Below are positions 9,838-19,602 of a stretch of DNA of 64,000 nucleotides, in pieces. Every line of letters starts with the position of its first letter. Within the stretch, counting starts at the first letter, position 1. The stretch is from Corallincola holothuriorum (GTDB taxonomy: Bacteria > Pseudomonadota > Gammaproteobacteria > Enterobacterales > Neiellaceae), in NCBI RefSeq assembly GCF_003336225.1, contig NZ_QPID01000005.1:1-64000 (forward strand). Reading direction: 5' to 3'. Position numbers and translations under genes: made by a program. The notes under the pieces were generated by a model that saw only the letters and a list, made by a program, of their open reading frames with translations, ran no database searches and was not told the origin of the DNA.

Positions 9838-10389
9838 ATGAAGAAAATTTGGTTTGCATTGTGTTTGCTGATTGGTTTTATACCTGCGGTATGGGCCGAC
9901 TCGGTGGCTGACGAACGCGCGGAAGTGATGGCCATGCATGATAAAGCATTGGCCCAACTTTATAAGGAAAAGCCGGAAGCGAAAACTAAAGTGCAAACGG
10001 CTCCTGGCTATGCGGTTTTTAAGAATGCTGATGTCAACTTGCTCATCGCTGCTGTTGGTGGTGGCTATGGCGTGGTGCATAACAATAACACTGGCAAAAA
10101 TACCTATATGAAGATGGGGACAGGCGGCATCGGTCTCGGCCTGGGAGTGAAAGATTTTCGTGCTGTTTTTATTTTTAGAACGGCGGAAGTGATGGATAAA
10201 TTTGTTAATAGCGGTTGGGAGTTTGGTGGTGAGGCGGATGCGTCCGCGAAAGCCGGTGATGATGGTGGTGCGGCAAGCGGGCAGGCGGTGGTCAGTGATA
10301 TTGAGATCTATCAGATGACCGAGAGTGGCTTGGTATTGCAAGCGACGGTTCGTGGCACCAAGTATTGGCTGGATGAAGATCTGAATTAG
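9838..10389 (+). CDS. Secreted SYLF (Ysc84-like) lipid-binding domain protein
   Basis: About 183 residues. It has a clear Sec signal peptide (MKKIWFALCLLIGFIPAVWA, probable cleavage before DS). The mature part has the SYLF/DUF500 pattern: a charged N-terminal helix, PGYAVFKNADVNLLIAAVGGGYGVVHN, GTGGIGLGLGVKDFRAVFIF and a Gly/Ala/Asp-rich segment. Family members bind phosphoinositides in eukaryotes; in bacteria the role is poorly known and envelope association is inferred. ATG at 9838 is preferred over an upstream TTG because it opens the signal peptide. It is monocistronic, divergent from the PTS genes. Confidence 0.8.
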   Translation: MKKIWFALCLLIGFIPAVWADSVADERAEVMAMHDKALAQLYKEKPEAKTKVQTAPGYAVFKNADVNLLIAAVGGGYGVVHNNNTGKNTYMKMGTGGIGLGLGVKDFRAVFIFRTAEVMDKFVNSGWEFGGEADASAKAGDDGGAASGQAVVSDIEIYQMTESGLVLQATVRGTKYWLDEDLN

Positions 10390-10404
10390 TCCCTTCAATT
10401 GCGG

Positions 10405-10429
10405 GCGAAGTGGCTAAAAGCTGCTTCGC
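10405..10429 (+). terminator. Hairpin after SYLF gene, possible weak terminator
   Basis: GCGAAG...CTTCGC is extended by wobble pairs to an eleven-pair stem, 16 bases past the stop codon. There is no T run, so termination would need another factor. The rest of 10430-10646 shows nothing recognisable except the ribosome site of the next gene. Confidence 0.3.
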
Positions 10430-10646
10430 TCATGCTAGCTTCTATGCTTGCGCTCTCTTCTTATGTGTCGCCTTAGCACGTTATCTGGTTGCGGTGGTGA
10501 TTGCTAACACAGTACTCTACAGAGGTTATCTGAATCTTTTTTTGTCCAAAATTGCCTGTAGCCTAACGGTTTTTAGCTAATACCTTTAGGTACTATCGAA
10601 GTTCATTCGGCCGCGTTTGCCAATTTAAGTGATAGGGGAGTATTCA

Positions 10647-10958
10647 ATGAGCGATCTCGACTTGCAGCATGAGTTGAACGCGGTTCACAAGCGATTAACT
10701 GCGATTGAAGTGGCACAGCAGTTGATGGCCAATCAGCTAAAGGAGTTAGCACCTGATAGTGCAAAGCGCTTAGCCAGTGCGCTCGAGAACGTCGCCTTTA
10801 CCGACAAAATGCTCGTCGACGAGCATGTCAGAGGCCATCTGAAGCATCTTGCACATATGTTGAATAGCCAGTTTACGCCTCCCATTTCAGGGATCGGTGA
10901 GCCACTTAGTACGACACTGCCGAGTGAAGGATTAAAGTACGACCCGAGTAAAGAGTAA
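10647..10958 (+). CDS. Small hypothetical protein with N-terminal coiled-coil helix
   Basis: 103 residues, no signal peptide or membrane segment. The N-terminal ~45 residues (DLQHELNAVHKRLTAIEVAQQLMANQ) form a likely amphipathic helix or coiled coil; the C-terminal third is Pro/Ser/Gly rich. ATG at 10647 is chosen because AGGGGAG lies six bases upstream; a 6-codon upstream extension has no ribosome site. The family is not recognised. It is followed by a terminator shared with the convergent uvrA. Confidence 0.65.
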   Translation: MSDLDLQHELNAVHKRLTAIEVAQQLMANQLKELAPDSAKRLASALENVAFTDKMLVDEHVRGHLKHLAHMLNSQFTPPISGIGEPLSTTLPSEGLKYDPSKE

Positions 10959-10970
10959 GCATTAGATTGA

Positions 10971-10998
10971 AAAATGGCCGAGTGATATCGGCCATTTT
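10971..10998. terminator. Bidirectional terminator between the small ORF and uvrA
   Basis: Stem AAAATGGCCGA/TCGGCCATTTT with A and T runs on both sides, placed between convergent genes, so it can end transcription in both directions. Confidence 0.85.
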
Positions 10999-11030
10999 CT
11001 ATTGTATTAAAGCTGATTGTTCCGAGCGGC

Positions 11031-13850
11031 TTACAACATAGATCGCAAAAAGCGCGCAGTGTGGGAGACCTTACTTTGGCTGACCTCTTCTGGCGTCCCG
11101 CTGGCGATTATCTGGCCACCACCTGAGCCACCCTCAGGCCCTAAATCGACTACCCAGTCTGCAGTTTTCACCACATCCAAGTTGTGCTCAATGATCACAA
11201 CGGTATTGCCGTGATCTCGCAGCCGATGTAACACATCCAAAAGGTGCTGAATATCATGGAAGTGCAGGCCGGTGGTCGGTTCATCGAGAATGTATAAAGT
11301 TTTCCCTGTGTCCCGTTTGGACAACTCTTTTGCCAGCTTTACCCGTTGCGCTTCGCCGCCAGACAAGGTGGTTGCGGACTGGCCGAGGCGAATGTAGGAG
11401 AGGCCGACATCGATCAAGGTTTGCAGTTTGCGAGCGATAGCGGGTACCGGATCGAAGTAAACCCGCGCATCTTCCACTGTCATCTGCAGTACTTCATCAA
11501 TGGTTTTGCCTTTGTAGCGCACCTCTAATGTTTCGCGGTTGTAACGTTTGCCTTTACAGACATCACAGGGCACATAAACGTCGGGCAGGAAGTGCATCTC
11601 TACCTTAATAACACCGTCGCCCTGACATGCTTCACAGCGCCCCCCTTTGACGTTAAAACTAAAACGCCCTGGCTTATAGCCGCGAGAGCGGGATTCCTGC
11701 GTGGCAGCAAACAGTTCGCGAATGGGAGTGAAAATCCCGGTGTAAGTTGCTGGATTTGACCGGGGTGTCCTGCCAATTGGGCTTTGGTCTATATCGACCA
11801 CTTTGTCTAGCAGATCCATCCCTTCAATGTCGGTATAAGGCGCCGGCTCTCCGGTGGTCGCACCATTGAGTTCGCGATGGGCAATACGAAACAGGGTATC
11901 GTTTATTAAGGTTGATTTGCCGGAGCCGGATACGCCGGTGACGCAGGTCATTAGACCTATTGGCAATGTCAGTTCGACATCTTGTAAATTGTTACCTGTG
12001 GCGCCTTTGAGTGTTAGCCACTGATCTGAAGCGGGTGTGCGTTTTTCTGGAACCTCAATTTTCACCGCGCCAGAAAGGTATTTTCCGGTGAGAGAAGCAT
12101 CGCTAGCCATGATGTCGTCGACACTACCCTCGGCAATGATCTCGCCGCCATGCACGCCTGCACCAGGGCCGATATCTACTACGTAATCAGCACTGCGGAT
12201 CGCATCTTCATCATGTTCCACGACGATCACTGTGTTACCAAGATCGCGAAGGTGATTCAGCGTTTTCAGTAAACGCTCGTTGTCGCGTTGGTGCAGGCCG
12301 ATGGAGGGCTCATCTAGCACATACATTACGCCAACAAGGCCCGCGCCGATCTGGCTGGCCAGCCTGATGCGCTGGGCTTCCCCGCCCGACAGGGTTTCGG
12401 CAGAACGGGATAGTGTCAGGTAGTTAAGACCAACATTCACCAAGAAGGTCAGACGGTCTTTGATCTCCTTGAGGATCTTTTCACCGATCTTCTCCTTCTG
12501 CCCAAATAGCTCCAGTTGTTCGAAGAAGCTCAGACAATCGCCAATAGAGCGCTCCACGACTTGGGGCAGAGTGGTGTCAGAGACAAATACATTTCTGGCT
12601 TCCTGGCGTAGACGTGTGCCACTGCAACTGCGGCAAGGCTTGTGGCTGATGTACTTCGCCAGCTCTTCCCGCACTGAACTTGATTCGGTTTCCCGGTAGC
12701 GACGGGCAAAGTTGTTGGCAATACCTTCAAATGGGTGGCGGCGAATAACAATATCGCCACGGTCGTTTAGGTATTTAAATTCGATCTCCTGTTTGCCACT
12801 GCCATTTAGCAACACCTCTTTCGCTTTATCGGTCAGTTCAGCAAAGGGGATATCCAGTTCAAAACCAAAATGTTCCGCCAGCGAGCCCAGCATCTGATAG
12901 TAGTAAAAATTGCGTTTATCCCAGCCGCGAATAGCGCCACCAGCGAGGGTCAGTTCCGAGTTGGTAACGATCCGGTCTGGATCGAAAAACTGCTGGGTGC
13001 CTAAACCATCACAGGTCGGGCAAGCGCCGGCCGGATTATTGAAGCTGAATAGCCTTGGCTCAAGTTCGGCGATGGAATAACCGCAGTGTGGGCAGGCGAA
13101 GTTAGCGGAAAATATCAGTTCTGGTTTTTCCGCGTCATCCATCCAGGCGACTTTGGCATTGCCATTGGACAGGCCCAACGCCGTTTCAAAGGATTCCGCT
13201 AGGCGAAGTTGCAGATCTTCTCTGACTTTAAAACGATCAACCACAACTTCGATGGTGTGCTTCTTTTGTAGTTCTAATGCCGGTGGATCACTGAGATCAC
13301 AGATCTCACCATCGATACGAGCACGGATAAAGCCTTGGGCGGAAAGCCCTTCAAGCACTTTGGTATGTTCCCCTTTACGCTCCTGCACCACTGGAGCCAG
13401 CAGCATCAACTTACTCCCTTCAGGTTGCGCCAACACATGATCAACCATTTGGCTGATCGTTTGTGCTGCCAGTGGGGCGTGGTGGGTTGGGCAGCGAGGC
13501 TCACCAACACGGGCAAATAATAAGCGCAGATAGTCGTATATTTCGGTGATCGTGCCGACCGTTGAGCGGGGATTATGGGATGTCGATTTCTGTTCGATGG
13601 AGATCGCTGGAGACAAGCCCTCGATGGCATCGACATCGGGCTTTTCCATCAGTGAGAGAAATTGACGCGCATATGCCGATAGGGATTCGACATAGCGTCT
13701 TTGTCCTTCGGCGTACAAGGTGTCAAAAGCGAGTGAAGACTTACCTGAGCCAGAAAGCCCGGTGATCACAATGAGCTTGTCTCGAGGCAGGGTCAGGCTG
13801 ATGTTTTTTAAGTTGTGGGTGCGTGCGCCACGGATCTCAATTTCGTTCAT
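11031..13850 (-). CDS. uvrA: Excinuclease ABC subunit A
   Basis: DNA damage-recognition ATPase of nucleotide excision repair, acting with UvrB and UvrC. 939 residues, the normal length (E. coli 940). Walker [10 protein letters not shown] near residue 31, a zinc module with CPHC and CPTC around 250-280, ABC signatures [12 protein letters not shown] and [12 protein letters not shown], a second Walker [10 protein letters not shown], and the C-terminal zinc finger CEAC...CDVC that contacts DNA. The start [17 protein letters not shown] aligns with the E. coli N-terminus. In E. coli uvrA is divergent from ssb with a shared SOS box; here an amylase gene and yajR separate them, and no clear CTGT-N8-ACAG LexA box is seen upstream. 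Confidence 0.98.
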   Translation of the reverse strand: MNEIEIRGARTHNLKNISLTLPRDKLIVITGLSGSGKSSLAFDTLYAEGQRRYVESLSAYARQFLSLMEKPDVDAIEGLSPAISIEQKSTSHNPRSTVGTITEIYDYLRLLFARVGEPRCPTHHAPLAAQTISQMVDHVLAQPEGSKLMLLAPVVQERKGEHTKVLEGLSAQGFIRARIDGEICDLSDPPALELQKKHTIEVVVDRFKVREDLQLRLAESFETALGLSNGNAKVAWMDDAEKPELIFSANFACPHCGYSIAELEPRLFSFNNPAGACPTCDGLGTQQFFDPDRIVTNSELTLAGGAIRGWDKRNFYYYQMLGSLAEHFGFELDIPFAELTDKAKEVLLNGSGKQEIEFKYLNDRGDIVIRRHPFEGIANNFARRYRETESSSVREELAKYISHKPCRSCSGTRLRQEARNVFVSDTTLPQVVERSIGDCLSFFEQLELFGQKEKIGEKILKEIKDRLTFLVNVGLNYLTLSRSAETLSGGEAQRIRLASQIGAGLVGVMYVLDEPSIGLHQRDNERLLKTLNHLRDLGNTVIVVEHDEDAIRSADYVVDIGPGAGVHGGEIIAEGSVDDIMASDASLTGKYLSGAVKIEVPEKRTPASDQWLTLKGATGNNLQDVELTLPIGLMTCVTGVSGSGKSTLINDTLFRIAHRELNGATTGEPAPYTDIEGMDLLDKVVDIDQSPIGRTPRSNPATYTGIFTPIRELFAATQESRSRGYKPGRFSFNVKGGRCEACQGDGVIKVEMHFLPDVYVPCDVCKGKRYNRETLEVRYKGKTIDEVLQMTVEDARVYFDPVPAIARKLQTLIDVGLSYIRLGQSATTLSGGEAQRVKLAKELSKRDTGKTLYILDEPTTGLHFHDIQHLLDVLHRLRDHGNTVVIIEHNLDVVKTADWVVDLGPEGGSGGGQIIASGTPEEVSQSKVSHTARFLRSML

Positions 13851-13946
13851 AAAGCACTATTCAGCTGCCAAAAGGGAAACGCGTAGCATCTCACATTTTT
13901 AGCTAACTTACCTGCTTCAAATGATGGTGGCGCAGATTGAACGAGT

Positions 13947-13976
13947 GTCAATAAATTAACGAAGCGTCAATAAATT
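13947..13976. repeat. Direct repeat GTCAATAAATT in the uvrA/amylase intergenic region
   Basis: GTCAATAAATT occurs at 13947-13957 and 13966-13976, 19 bases start to start (about two helical turns); the match extends to 13 of 14 bases. The surrounding 300-base divergent promoter region is otherwise AT-rich and unremarkable. It may be a tandem operator for either gene. Confidence 0.4.
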
Positions 13977-14149
13977 GACTCTCTTTGATTGTTGTGTGAC
14001 CGGTATCGCTGTTTTTTGCTCAATAACTAAGCATTATGTGTTCGCTTTCTCAGCGTTGTGAGCAACATATTTACATCGTTTGATAGCGATAACAATAATA
14101 AGCTTTATTAGAAAAAAATGTACCTCTACCCTACAACAGGAATCCGATA

Positions 14150-16027
14150 ATGAACTTGATCAGGCGCATGCTTCCGCTCGCGGTGGCAATGGCTGTGGCA
14201 ACCCCCACTTTGGCTGCAGTATCAGAAAATAATGACGACATCATGATCCAAGGCTTTCACTGGCATTCAGCCAGTGCTGGTGATTGGTATCAGCAGGTCG
14301 GACACCAGGCAAATGAACTCGCCAGCGCTGGCTTTGACATGGTGTGGTTACCGCCCGCTTCACAGGCTGGCTCTCTGGAAGGTTACCTGCCAGAGCAATA
14401 TAACAACCTGAACTCTAACTATGGTACAGAACAAGATCTACGGGATCTGATTACCACTCTGCATGGTAAAAATATCAAAGCAATTGCTGATATCGTTATC
14501 AATCACCGTAACGGTACTGGAAGCTGGTGTAACTTTGTTAATCCAGATTGGGGTAACGATGCGATTACGTCTGATGATGAAGCATGGGATGCGACCGGTT
14601 CGGATTGTTCCGGTACTCGCGGAGCTGCAGATTCCGGTGGTGGTTATGCGGCTGCTCGTGATATCGACCATAGCCAATGGTATGTGCGTCAAAGTTTGAA
14701 AACTTGGATGAACGACGTATTGAAAGGTGTTGGTTTCGATGGCTGGCGCTATGACTATGTTAAAGGCTATTGGGGTGGTTATAACGGCGAATACAACGAA
14801 GCCACATCTCCTTACTTCAGCGTCGGAGAGTACTGGACATCACTTTGCTACAACGGCGAAGACTGCTTCTTTGGTGGTGAGTACCCAGATCAGCATCGTC
14901 AATTACAGCTCGATTGGGTTGACTCAACAAACGGCAACAGCGCTGTTTTTGATTTCACCACTAAAGGGATCTTGAATAAGGTTCTAGAAACCTACAACTT
15001 CTCTCATCTGCGTGATGGTAACGGCAAGCCTCAAGGTACCATTGGTGCTTGGCCTAGTCGCTCAGTCACCTTCGTCGATAACCATGACACAGGTCCAAGT
15101 GAGATGTGTGGCAATGGCCAAAGCCATTGGCCAGTACCGTGTGACAAGGTGATGCAGGCTTATGCTTATATCTTGACTCATCCGGGTGTACCTTCCATCT
15201 ACTGGGCACATTACTTTGACTGGGGCTTAGGCGATGATATCAAGGCGCTGATGGCGCTGCGTAAAGCCGAAGGCCTGCACTCTGATTCTTCCGTTACCAT
15301 TGACCGTGCTGAGCAAGGTCTGTATGCCGCTTATATCGGCGATACCGTGGCAATGAAGATGGGTAATGGTAGTTGGAGCCCCGCCGGCGGCAACTGGACG
15401 TTGGCTGAAGCGGGTACCGATTGGGCTATCTGGACCAAATCTGAGCTTCCAGGTGACTGGAAACGCACCGTTATTTTGATCGAGGGTCTCACTGAATCTG
15501 GTCAGGATATGTTTATCCGTGGTGGTATTGATCATGATTATGCAGCCGCCAACTTAGGGCGTAGCTGCACCGCGACAAACTTTGAATGTGCAATGCCAAT
15601 CCGTCACAACAACCTGCGTAATGCCACCACTGCCCCGTGGAAAGCAAACGACAACTATCTAGATTGGTACGGACCTGAAGCGTCACAAAGTGGTGCTGCC
15701 GAAGGGTCAGCTGCTGATTGGACAACGAACACTTGGCCTGCAGATTGGGGCGCAGTGAAGACGGTTGCCGTTGATGGTTTTGGTGAAGAGCCGCTTAATG
15801 CTTACGGTGCTCACTACTGGATGCTGGATGTCGATATGGATTGCAGTAAGGCCGTTGATGGTACTTGGTTTGAGTTGAAAACCTTCATCAGTAACGGCCC
15901 TGCTTGGGAAGCGGACGTTAGCCAAGCTGGTGCCCCTTATGTTTCCGGTAACCATTTCGCTGAATGCGGCAAAGTTAACGTATTCAAGCGGGGTGAGAGT
16001 GAGCCGGTAAGTATTCACAATTTTTAA
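14150..16027 (+). CDS. Secreted alpha-amylase, glycoside hydrolase family 13
   Basis: Endo-hydrolysis of alpha-1,4 glucan links in starch or glycogen, outside the cell. Signal peptide ~1-22 (ends TLAA). The GH13 barrel follows with conserved region I DIVINH, region [12 protein letters not shown] (nucleophile Asp), region III FSVGEYW (acid/base Glu) and region IV FVDNHD (transition-state Asp), all intact. The 625-residue length is longer than a minimal amylase: after the barrel and its beta domain (~430) there is a ~190-residue C-terminal region with several Cys that I do not recognise. AGGA lies six bases before the ATG. It is flanked by its own promoter region and terminator. Products could support the maltose or glucose supply for the PTS, which is inference. 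Confidence 0.93.
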   Translation: MNLIRRMLPLAVAMAVATPTLAAVSENNDDIMIQGFHWHSASAGDWYQQVGHQANELASAGFDMVWLPPASQAGSLEGYLPEQYNNLNSNYGTEQDLRDLITTLHGKNIKAIADIVINHRNGTGSWCNFVNPDWGNDAITSDDEAWDATGSDCSGTRGAADSGGGYAAARDIDHSQWYVRQSLKTWMNDVLKGVGFDGWRYDYVKGYWGGYNGEYNEATSPYFSVGEYWTSLCYNGEDCFFGGEYPDQHRQLQLDWVDSTNGNSAVFDFTTKGILNKVLETYNFSHLRDGNGKPQGTIGAWPSRSVTFVDNHDTGPSEMCGNGQSHWPVPCDKVMQAYAYILTHPGVPSIYWAHYFDWGLGDDIKALMALRKAEGLHSDSSVTIDRAEQGLYAAYIGDTVAMKMGNGSWSPAGGNWTLAEAGTDWAIWTKSELPGDWKRTVILIEGLTESGQDMFIRGGIDHDYAAANLGRSCTATNFECAMPIRHNNLRNATTAPWKANDNYLDWYGPEASQSGAAEGSAADWTTNTWPADWGAVKTVAVDGFGEEPLNAYGAHYWMLDVDMDCSKAVDGTWFELKTFISNGPAWEADVSQAGAPYVSGNHFAECGKVNVFKRGESEPVSIHNF

Positions 16028-16054
16028 GTCTGGACTAGCCATCCCTTGTTGATT

Positions 16055-16077
16055 GGCGCCTACGGGCGCCTTTTTTT
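16055..16077 (+). terminator. Amylase gene terminator
   Basis: GGCGCC-TACG-GGCGCC stem followed by seven T, 28 bases after the amylase stop codon. Confidence 0.9.
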
Positions 16078-16164
16078 ATTTCGTTAAAGTGAGCGGATGA
16101 AGCTGCCCGCTGAGCGTGTTAGACTCGCTGCTCTTTTTGTGACAACAGATAGACTTCCTGAAGC

Positions 16165-17529
16165 ATGGCGTTTGGACTTTCATCATTAGAAACTAAAGCG
16201 GCGTATTCGCTAGCGACCATCTTTGCTATTCGCATGCTGGGATTGTTTATGATCATGCCTGTGTTTGCGCTTTATGGTGCAGAGCTGGTTGGTTATAGCC
16301 CGCTTTGGGTCGGTTTGGCGATTGGTGCCTATGGTCTGACGCAAGCTGTTATGCAGATACCTATGGGGCTAGCCTCTGATCGTTACGGTCGCAAACCGGT
16401 GATCTACTTCGGCCTGCTGCTGTTTGTGGTTGGTAGTGTTGTTGCGGCTTTGAGTGACAGCGTTTATGGCGTGACAGTCGGACGGGCATTGCAGGGGATG
16501 GGCGCTATCTCCAGCGTGGTGATGGCATTGGCTGCCGACTTAACCCGTGATGAGCAGCGACCCAAGGTGATGGCGCTGATCGGCATGTTTATCGGCATTG
16601 CGTTTGCTGTTGCCTTAGTAGCTGGGCCTATCTTGGCTGCACAACTGTATCTATCAGGCTTGTTTTGGGTGACCGCAGGACTGGCTGTGGTGGCTTTTTT
16701 ATTAACACGTTTTACCGTGCCAAATGCTATCTCCTTCGCCCCCAAGGGGGATGTGGTACCTATTCCCTCAAGGCTGAAAGCGCTCATTGCTGATCCACAG
16801 TTAAGCCGCCTGAATATGGGCATTTTCTCGCTACATCTTTTGATGACCGCCATGTTTGTTGCCTTGCCGGGAGAGTTGGTGCGGGTGGGCTATCAACCAG
16901 AGCAGCATTGGCATATCTATTTACCAACCTTATTACTGTCGTTTGTATTGATGATCCCTATGTTGATCATTTCGGCGAAAAAAAGAAACAGCCGCGGTGG
17001 CGTCAGAGCATCACAGCTACTGCTGTTTGTCAGCCTGATGGGGTTCGCATTTGCGCCGGAAAACTTGCTGGTGGTGACCGGGATCGTGGTATTTTTCACT
17101 GGCTTTAATTATCTTGAAGCGACTTTGCCGACATTGATCGCAAGATTTGCTCCCGCTGGAGCCAAAGGCAGTGCCATGGGCATTTACGCCAGTAGCCAGT
17201 TTTTCGGTGCGTTTTGTGGTGGTCTGCTTGGCGGCGTGGTGATGCAATTTTTTACCCCCAAGATAGTATTTCTCGTAGCGGCCTGTTTGGTGCTGCTTTG
17301 GGCAGTGTTCGCTTGGGGAATGAGTGAAGCAGGGCGTTATCGCAGTGTTACCTTAGACGTTGCTGCATTGCTCACTAAACATGATGGCGCAGTCGCGCTG
17401 GCCGAGCAGCTAAGAGAGCTGCCCGGCGTTAAAGAGGTGACGATAGTCGCCGAAGAAGGAATTACTTATCTCAAAGTAGATGAGACATTTGAATTAGCAC
17501 CAGCCAAGGCATTACTGGCCGGTAGTTAG
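16165..17529 (+). CDS. yajR: MFS transporter, YajR-like
   Basis: Inner-membrane major facilitator with twelve predicted helices. The N-terminus (AAYSLATIFAIRMLGLFMIMP), motif A GLASDRYGRKP between helices 2 and 3 and the GRALQGMGAISSVVMAL segment match E. coli YajR, and the length is the same (454 aa). The last ~65 residues form the soluble YAM-type ferredoxin-like domain typical of YajR (GVKEVTIVAEEGITYLKV). Substrate is unknown; the family is usually described as a drug or proton antiporter. ATG start has only a weak TGAAG site. It lies 38 bases before ssb, as in several related gammaproteobacteria, and may be co-transcribed with it. Confidence 0.88.
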   Translation: MAFGLSSLETKAAYSLATIFAIRMLGLFMIMPVFALYGAELVGYSPLWVGLAIGAYGLTQAVMQIPMGLASDRYGRKPVIYFGLLLFVVGSVVAALSDSVYGVTVGRALQGMGAISSVVMALAADLTRDEQRPKVMALIGMFIGIAFAVALVAGPILAAQLYLSGLFWVTAGLAVVAFLLTRFTVPNAISFAPKGDVVPIPSRLKALIADPQLSRLNMGIFSLHLLMTAMFVALPGELVRVGYQPEQHWHIYLPTLLLSFVLMIPMLIISAKKRNSRGGVRASQLLLFVSLMGFAFAPENLLVVTGIVVFFTGFNYLEATLPTLIARFAPAGAKGSAMGIYASSQFFGAFCGGLLGGVVMQFFTPKIVFLVAACLVLLWAVFAWGMSEAGRYRSVTLDVAALLTKHDGAVALAEQLRELPGVKEVTIVAEEGITYLKVDETFELAPAKALLAGS

Positions 17530-17567
17530 TGTTATATTGCTGAAAAAGTAAAAGTGGAGAGCATGGC

Positions 17568-18182
17568 ATGGCCAGCAGAGGCGTGAACAAAGTCATATTG
17601 GTCGGAAATTTGGGACAAGATCCGGAAGTCCGTTACATGCCAAATGGCGCAGCGGTAGCCAACTTTACCGTTGCAACCAGTGAAAGCTGGAAAGACAAAC
17701 AGACCGGCGAGCAGAAAGAGCAGACGGAATGGCACCGTATCGCTATGTATCGTCGTTTAGCTGAGATCGCCGGTGAGTACCTGCGTAAAGGCTCTAAGGT
17801 TTATATCGAAGGGCGCTTGCAGACTCGTAAGTGGCAAGATCAACAGGGCCAAGATCGTTATACGACAGAGATTGTCGCTAACGAAATGCAGATGCTAGAC
17901 AGCCGTGGTGCTGGTCAAGGCGCCGGTCAACCGCAGGCTAACGCCGGTGGTTTCCAGCCTCAACAAGGCTTTCAGCCTAAGCAACAGCCCGCTGCACAGC
18001 CACAGCAAGGTTTCCAACCACAGCAGCATGCCGCACCGCAAACCGCACCGGCGCAGCAGCCTGCACAACCGGGTTTCAATCAGAAACCAGCCGGTATGCC
18101 GCAGCAGCAACCTGCACAGCAGGCCCCGGGTCCAATGGGCGGCGAGCCACCGTTGGATTTCGATGACGATATTCCGTTCTAA
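17568..18182 (+). CDS. ssb: Single-stranded DNA-binding protein
   Basis: Tetrameric ssDNA-binding protein for replication, recombination and repair. OB fold in residues 1-112 ([38 protein letters not shown]), then a long Gln/Pro/Ala-rich linker (~113-195) with repeated GFQPQQ units, then the acidic tip LDFDDDIPF that binds partner proteins. 204 residues, longer than E. coli SSB (178) because of the linker. The ATG at 17568 has GTGGAGA seven bases upstream; another ATG at 17563 is out of frame. Confidence 0.98.
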   Translation: MASRGVNKVILVGNLGQDPEVRYMPNGAAVANFTVATSESWKDKQTGEQKEQTEWHRIAMYRRLAEIAGEYLRKGSKVYIEGRLQTRKWQDQQGQDRYTTEIVANEMQMLDSRGAGQGAGQPQANAGGFQPQQGFQPKQQPAAQPQQGFQPQQHAAPQTAPAQQPAQPGFNQKPAGMPQQQPAQQAPGPMGGEPPLDFDDDIPF

Positions 18183-18212
18183 GGGTTGCCATTCGGTTAC
18201 CGCTGAACAATG

Positions 18213-18238
18213 AAAAAGCCCCATGTTTGGGGCTTTTT
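18213..18238 (+). terminator. ssb terminator
   Basis: AAAAGCCCC-ATGTTT-GGGGCTTTTTT, 30 bases after the ssb stop codon. Confidence 0.92.
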
Positions 18239-18406
18239 TGCGGCTAGCTACCAGGCTGTGGTCTTCGGATTCGATGACAGTCGCTATAAGAAAGTTCGCT
18301 GCAAAGCGGGCTTATATCACTCGATGAATTTGGTCCGGCGGTTCTTTTCGATTATCTATCACTATCGGTGCATGACTATTTCACAGCTAAATTTAATTGC
18401 GAATTA

Positions 18407-18425
18407 AATGATATGTTGTAACATT
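18407..18425. promoter_or_regulatory. Putative Zur box upstream of the zrgA-zur-merC genes
   Basis: AATGATATGTTGTAACATT matches the gammaproteobacterial Zur palindrome AATGTTATAATATAACATT (recalled from E. coli znu promoters) at 15 of 19 positions. It lies 36 bases before the ZrgA start, where it would overlap the promoter. Zinc-bound Zur would repress; supported by the zur gene being in the same operon. Confidence 0.6.
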
Positions 18426-18460
18426 GCTATTTGAGGTAAACGATTGAGATTGGGTGGGTT

Positions 18461-19093
18461 ATGAGCGTGAACAGTAAGCGCTTTCGCTATTGTGAACTTG
18501 GCCTAGGTACAGTATTGGCGGCGCTGCCTGCGGCTTTTTCTGTTGCTATCGCTAGCCAACCCCATGTTCATGGGGCGGCGGAAGTAAACATTATTGCTGA
18601 CCAGAACCTATTGCTGGTTGAGCTTAGATCCCCCGCAGACAATTTGGTTGGCTTTGAGCACAAAGCCACGACCCAGGCCCAGGACAAACGTGTTGAGATC
18701 GCTAAACAAACGTTGGCTGATGCCAGTGCGCAGCTCCTTATCGATGGCGGGCAGTGCAAATTGGTGGATTACCAAAGTGATATTGGCAAGCTGGCTGTGA
18801 ATGGTGATGGTCATGACCATCACCATCAAAACGTCGCATCTCAGCATCATCATGGTGAACATGAACATGAACATGAACATGAACATGAACATGAACATGA
18901 TGATGGCGGGCATGCGGATATCGCCGCCAGTTACCAGTTTAGCTGTGATCAAATGGCTGCCGTTCGATCGGTAGATCTACTACTGTTCTCCTCTTTCCCA
19001 GCCATCGAAAGCCTGAATGTCCAGTGGGTTGCATATGGTCAGCAGGGCGCTGTCACACTTAAAAATGGCGAGCAACGCGTGTCACTCAAGTAG
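18461..19093 (+). CDS. zrgA: Periplasmic His-rich zinc-uptake-associated protein, ZrgA/DUF2796 family
   Basis: 210 residues. The N-terminus carries a signal peptide (hydrophobic LGTVLAALPAAFSVAIAS). The mature start QPHVHGAAEVNI, the LRSPADNLVGFEH motif and the C-terminal NVQWVAYGQQGAVTL segment are typical of DUF2796, the family of Vibrio ZrgA linked to zinc acquisition. A central His-rich loop (~110-150: GHDHHH, QHHHGEH then seven Glu-His pairs) probably binds zinc; the pairs are encoded by seven perfect GAACAT repeats. It is first in an operon with a Fur-family regulator and has a Zur-box-like site upstream. The zinc role is inferred from family and context. Confidence 0.8.
   Translation: MSVNSKRFRYCELGLGTVLAALPAAFSVAIASQPHVHGAAEVNIIADQNLLLVELRSPADNLVGFEHKATTQAQDKRVEIAKQTLADASAQLLIDGGQCKLVDYQSDIGKLAVNGDGHDHHHQNVASQHHHGEHEHEHEHEHEHEHDDGGHADIAASYQFSCDQMAAVRSVDLLLFSSFPAIESLNVQWVAYGQQGAVTLKNGEQRVSLK
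18857..18898 (+). repeat. Hexanucleotide tandem repeat (GAACAT)7
   Basis: Seven perfect consecutive GAACAT units inside the zrgA-like gene encode (Glu-His)7. Six-base units keep the frame, so slippage would change the number of metal-binding Glu-His pairs without breaking the gene. Confidence 0.97.
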
Positions 19094-19114
19094 TGCGATG
19101 ACCGAGGATTAGTT

Positions 19115-19573
19115 ATGAACCGTTCTGAAAAAGTTCTGGCAGTGGCCGAACAGCAATGTAAGCAATCTGGCGCTCGTCTGACTAATAAGCGAAAACTGGT
19201 GCTTTCGGCACTGCTGCATTCAACTAAGGCATTGTCCGCCTATGAGATTGCCGATATCTGTCGCGAAGAAGAGGGGCAAACCATTCCAGTGATGTCGGTC
19301 TACCGCATGCTGGAGTTTCTGGAGCAAGAGCATCTGGTGCATAAGCTGCAATTGGCCAATAAGTATGTGGCTTGTGCGCATATCACTTGCAGCCATACCC
19401 ACCAAATAGCGCAGTTTTTAATCTGCCAGCAGTGCGGTGAAGTGAAAGAGCTTGGCGTCGATATAGCCTTAATTGACCAGCTTCAGCATAGTATCGCAGA
19501 TGTTGGCTACAAGCTTACATCTCCCCAGCTTGAACTGAATTGCGTGTGTCCCGAATGCCAACAGGCAGCTTAA
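19115..19573 (+). CDS. zur: Fur-family zinc uptake regulator, Zur-like
   Basis: 152-residue metal-dependent repressor. Winged helix ~10-85 with the recognition helix in IPVMSVYRMLEFLEQEHLVHKL; a metal-binding/dimer domain after it with CAHITCSHTHQ, CQQC and a C-terminal CVCPEC pair that would form the structural zinc site. The Zur assignment over Fur or PerR rests on the sequence type (KRKLVLSALLHSTKALSAYEIAD) and on context: it follows the His-rich zinc protein by 21 bases, and two Zur-like palindromes lie in this cluster. In E. coli zur is not linked to these genes. Confidence 0.85.
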   Translation: MNRSEKVLAVAEQQCKQSGARLTNKRKLVLSALLHSTKALSAYEIADICREEEGQTIPVMSVYRMLEFLEQEHLVHKLQLANKYVACAHITCSHTHQIAQFLICQQCGEVKELGVDIALIDQLQHSIADVGYKLTSPQLELNCVCPECQQAA

Positions 19574-19602
19574 TCAAAAAACAGAACTGAAAGGAATAAC
19601 TG

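Noticed and set aside
9811-10398. 195-residue reading frame antisense to the SYLF gene
   Set aside because: The opposite strand codes a recognisable secreted SYLF protein with signal peptide; the antisense frame has no family signature and no ribosome site.
13851-14149. LexA/SOS box expected upstream of uvrA
   Set aside because: No CTGT-N8-ACAG match was found by eye; only weak fragments are present.
18857-18898. Possible short CRISPR-like array
   Set aside because: It is a continuous hexamer tract in a coding frame with no spacers.
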